Source: an uncultured Bacteroidota bacterium
GTDB taxonomy: Bacteria > Bacteroidota > Bacteroidia > Chitinophagales > Chitinophagaceae
Direction: 5' to 3'
Assembly: GCA_903906615.1 (NCBI GenBank)
Contig: CAIVKT010000714.1
Span: 1-5,402, forward strand
DNA: 5,402 bases
How positions within the stretch are numbered: the stretch's first letter is position 1; each line of letters begins with the position of its first letter. The translations under genes and the position numbers were made by a program. Positions 5,158 through 5,402 of the stretch are shown one piece after another. The notes under the pieces were generated by a model, which saw only the letters and a list, made by a program, of their open reading frames with translations, made no database searches and was not told the origin of the DNA.

Positions 5158-5402
5158 TTACGCATGTGCCTCTGCTGCTACATCCCTGCGGATCACGTTC
5201 AGTGCGCCACCGGCCTTGAACCATTCTATCTGCTGTTCGTTGTAGGTGTGGTTCACTTTTATCGAGTCGCGGGTGCCGTCTTTGTGGTTCAGCAACAGGG
5301 TCAGTGGCACATCAGCAGCAAAGTGCGTGAGGCCAATGATGTCGATGTTATCATCTTCCTGTATCTTATCGTAGTCTGCCTTATTATCAAAGGTGATGGC
5401 GA
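5158..5402 (-). CDS. Aconitate hydratase, C-terminal end (5' partial)
   Basis: The reverse strand reads 80 codons and a TAA (complement of 5158-5160); the gene continues beyond the right edge. The sequence includes [16 protein letters not shown], then [20 protein letters not shown], the conserved end of the swivel domain of aconitase, where the 'hTyN..QI.WFkaGsALN' segment is diagnostic. Aconitase interconverts citrate and isocitrate in the TCA cycle using a 4Fe-4S cluster; the cluster cysteines are in the part not shown. The pattern is closest to the mitochondrial-type aconitases, but the fragment is too short to settle the subtype. A short tail ([10 protein letters not shown]) follows the conserved end. 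It converges on the oxidase operon and is a separate unit. Confidence 0.88.
   Translation of the reverse strand, partial: AITFDNKADYDKIQEDDNIDIIGLTHFAADVPLTLLLNHKDGTRDSIKVNHTYNEQQIEWFKAGGALNVIRRDVAAEAHA

Noticed and set aside
5042..5245. 67-aa open frame crossing the end of the operon
   Set aside because: It starts inside the cytochrome gene in another frame, passes through the terminator hairpin and is antisense to the aconitase C-terminus.
1..5402. CRISPR array, tRNA/rRNA, insertion sequence, phage or transfer signature
   Set aside because: No regularly spaced repeats, no cloverleaf-like segments, no transposase or integrase frames and no obvious composition break were seen on reading both strands.

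Overview
The window looks like chromosome from a member of the Bacteroidota, possibly a Chitinophaga- or Sphingobacterium-like aerobe. The left edge carries the C-terminus of a PorP/SprF-family outer-membrane protein, a family tied to type IX secretion and gliding that is essentially confined to this phylum. A perfect TAnnTTTG element, the Bacteroidota -7 promoter motif, lies before the regulator gene. Translation starts lack clear Shine-Dalgarno sequences and have A-rich leaders, as is usual there. The genus cannot be fixed from this window.

Layout: (1) 1-178, tail of the PorP/SprF gene, closed by a strong hairpin at 200-227. (2) 320-1027, a Crp/Fnr-family regulator behind its own promoter, followed by a palindrome at 1030-1053 that could be a terminator, an operator, or both. 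(3) 1120-5076, a tight six-gene operon on the + strand whose junctions are overlaps of 4 or 8 nt or gaps of 3 nt. The order is: a 173-aa helical protein with weak resemblance to hemerythrin/RIC; a 41-aa single-helix protein that is the oxidase small subunit IIa; CuA subunit II; haem-copper subunit I; a SCO/SenC copper chaperone; and a membrane-anchored monohaem cytochrome c. (4) 5098-5149, a hairpin with T-runs on both sides, between the operon and the converging 3' end of an aconitate hydratase gene (5158-5402, - strand).

The operon encodes a ba3-type (B-family) cytochrome c oxidase closely patterned on Thermus thermophilus ba3. The three structural subunits I, II and IIa are present with all visible metal ligands, and subunit I has the same length (562 aa) as the Thermus subunit. 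SCO would deliver copper to CuA, and the C-terminally anchored cytochrome c is a plausible electron donor. B-family oxidases usually have high oxygen affinity, so an adjacent FNR-like regulator makes sense as an oxygen- or NO-responsive switch. The palindrome before the operon has the TGA-N6-TCA core used by this regulator superfamily.

The least explained element is the first gene of the operon (1120-1641). It seems to keep parts of a hemerythrin/RIC-like helical pattern but lacks most of the expected iron ligands. No CRISPR array, tRNA, rRNA, insertion sequence or phage element was seen.
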